In this document: positions 26,364 through 27,300 of the stretch, one piece after another
How the letters are laid out: every line of letters starts with the position of its first letter
How positions within the stretch are numbered: the first letter of the stretch is position 1
NCBI GenBank assembly: GCA_000226015.1
Contig: JH157380.1
Location: forward strand, 17,062-44,361
Length of the DNA: 27,300 nt
Reading direction: 5' to 3'
From: Mnemiopsis leidyi
Lineage: Eukaryota > Ctenophora > Tentaculata > Lobata > Bolinopsidae
Program-made: the position numbers and the translations under genes
The notes under the pieces: generated by a model
What the model was told of the DNA's origin: nothing
What the model saw: the letters and a program-made list of their open reading frames with translations, nothing else
The model's database searches: none

Positions 26364-26604
26364 CTGGAAAGTTTAATGATATGTTTAATCATGATGCATC
26401 ATGTGATACAATGTTAACTTGAATTTAAAATTTTTAATTGCTTCATGAAGTGGAACAAATGCTTGTAATGAAATGGTTGTTATGAAATCTAAAAATGCAT
26501 GTAGCCATCATTTCTTAATAGAGTATAGGTTTTGCCATATTTGAGAGACTACTAGCACCGATTTCCCTTTAAACATTTTGTGGATCACTGTGTGTCCGTA
26601 CTAA
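26364..26604. other. Spacer, nothing recognised
   Basis: AT-rich; the part to about 26510 still aligns loosely with 24137-24365. No feature is supported. Confidence 0.4.
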
Positions 26605-26805
26605 ATGGACATGATGGCTGCTATTCAAGATTTTCTATTGGATGATGTCAGCAATGGAGAATCAAGTATCTTTAACATTAGTAAAGTGATAACAGCATCA
26701 GAATGTGTTTCCAGAGATATGCAAAAGGAACTGAATCTTGGTGATTTTACTTGTTTCAGACAATCTGATTTCATTGAGAACAGTCCCAAAAGAAAGGTTG
26801 GTTGA
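26605..26805 (+). CDS. Unrecognised short plus-strand frame, doubtful
   Basis: A 66-codon frame from an ATG reads MDMMAAIQDFLLDDVSNGES onward and ends at the left edge of a SINE. It has fairly ordinary protein composition, more so than other short frames here, but no family resemblance and no conserved counterpart in the duplicated segments. It may be a first exon of a gene extending beyond the window or, more likely, chance. Its last four codons are SINE sequence, so an original reading would have continued differently. Confidence 0.15.
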   Translation: MDMMAAIQDFLLDDVSNGESSIFNISKVITASECVSRDMQKELNLGDFTCFRQSDFIENSPKRKVG

Positions 26806-27030
26806 GTGGCTAGAAACTGTTTGTCATAGGAGATCCCGGGTTCGATCCCCAGATTCCCTGATCCTATTTGCCGATTCAATCTTCTTTGGTCGACTCAGCT
26901 GAATGACCAGAAACTGTTATTGAGGGTAAGATGAGGAGGGTCTTTGCAAAAAGATCTAGAATCTTCCAGGAGCCCCTTCAGTATAACTGCAAAAGCCTGG
27001 GTACAGGTGTTACAATACAACATACAAATA
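26796..27030 (+). mobile_element. tRNA-derived SINE, second copy
   Basis: Starts GGTTGGTTGAGTGGCTAGA (A-box-like), has GGGTTCGATCCCC (B box, 26838-26850), then the same body as the SINE at 20859-21120: AATCTTCTTTGGTCGACTCA, AAAGATCTAGAATCTTCC, AAAGCCTGGGTACAGGTG, and an A-rich tail with TACAATACAACATACAAAT. The region between the two boxes differs strongly from that of the first SINE, while the bodies are similar. No clear target-site duplication was seen. Confidence 0.8.
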
Positions 27031-27300
27031 GAGACTGTGTCCAGTAAAACTCAAAATTTTTAGTAAAACTCAAAATTTTATTTTATACCTGTACAATCAA
27101 ATCATATGATATAGAAAATAACATGTTTTTCAAAGCTAAGTAACTTTGTCAAGTCGCAAAGCTAAGTAACAAAGCTAAGTAACTTAGCCAAAGAATCTAG
27201 CACAAGGTCTTCATCATAATATCAAAAAGTTAATAAGATGAATCTTAAATCTGCCATTTACAATTATTGAAGAATGTAGCAACTTATCGCCGCTATCTGC
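27031..27300. other. Right edge with small tandem repeats
   Basis: AGTAAAACTCAAAATTTT occurs twice (about 27044-27080) and CAAAGCTAAGTAAC three times (about 27133-27183). No gene is seen before the window ends. Confidence 0.6.

Noticed and set aside
26796..26866. tRNA gene on the plus strand
   Set aside because: Same reason: A and B boxes are present but the cloverleaf is poor and the SINE body follows directly.

Overview
This is eukaryotic, almost certainly invertebrate animal, DNA. Two intact conserved animal genes fill the left third. The right two thirds hold a mosaic of tRNA-derived SINEs, fragments of two kinds of LINE, a Merlin-type DNA transposon remnant and many satellites. Species cannot be named from the sequence alone. 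No prokaryotic features are present.

Layout: 1-1442 is the flank beyond the 3' end of VPS18, with no recognised gene. 1443-4361 (minus) is an uninterrupted VPS18 gene (972 aa, RING-H2 C-terminus; HOPS/CORVET tethering at endosomes and lysosomes). 5052-8570 (minus) is an uninterrupted, compact RICTOR gene (1172 aa; defining subunit of TOR complex 2). Both genes lie on the minus strand with RICTOR upstream. In both, a good 3' splice site sits only 4 or 7 nt before the likely start codon. That suggests spliced-leader trans-splicing or a 5' leader intron.

8.6-27.3 kb has no recognisable host protein gene. It is dominated by diverged duplications. A ~45-bp motif ('B') occurs eleven times, always in the same orientation, and can fold into two stems separated by a conserved asymmetric loop. 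A second motif ('A') occurs five times and a third ('C') three times, each carrying a hairpin with paired substitutions between copies. Several B copies lie inside exon-like blocks with good acceptor and donor sites on the minus strand. The simplest reading is a minus-strand, spliced, repeatedly duplicated transcription unit upstream of RICTOR, either a non-coding RNA locus or a decayed exon array. Interspersed with it are a Merlin (ISXO2-like) transposase fragment (14.7 kb), minisatellites (14.3, 18.0, 18.6, 19.1, 22.9, 24.9 kb), a retrotransposon C-terminal fragment (19.4 kb), an L2/CR1-like LINE 3' end split by a SINE (20.6-21.4 kb), a near-perfect 119-bp palindrome (21.9 kb), a ~2.1-kb segmental duplication (22.9-26.4 kb) and a second SINE (26.8 kb).

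VPS18 and RICTOR both act in lysosome and growth control, but nothing here shows joint regulation beyond tandem orientation and similar start-site architecture. No GC, alignment, folding or database calculation was run; repeat and stem calls were made by eye.
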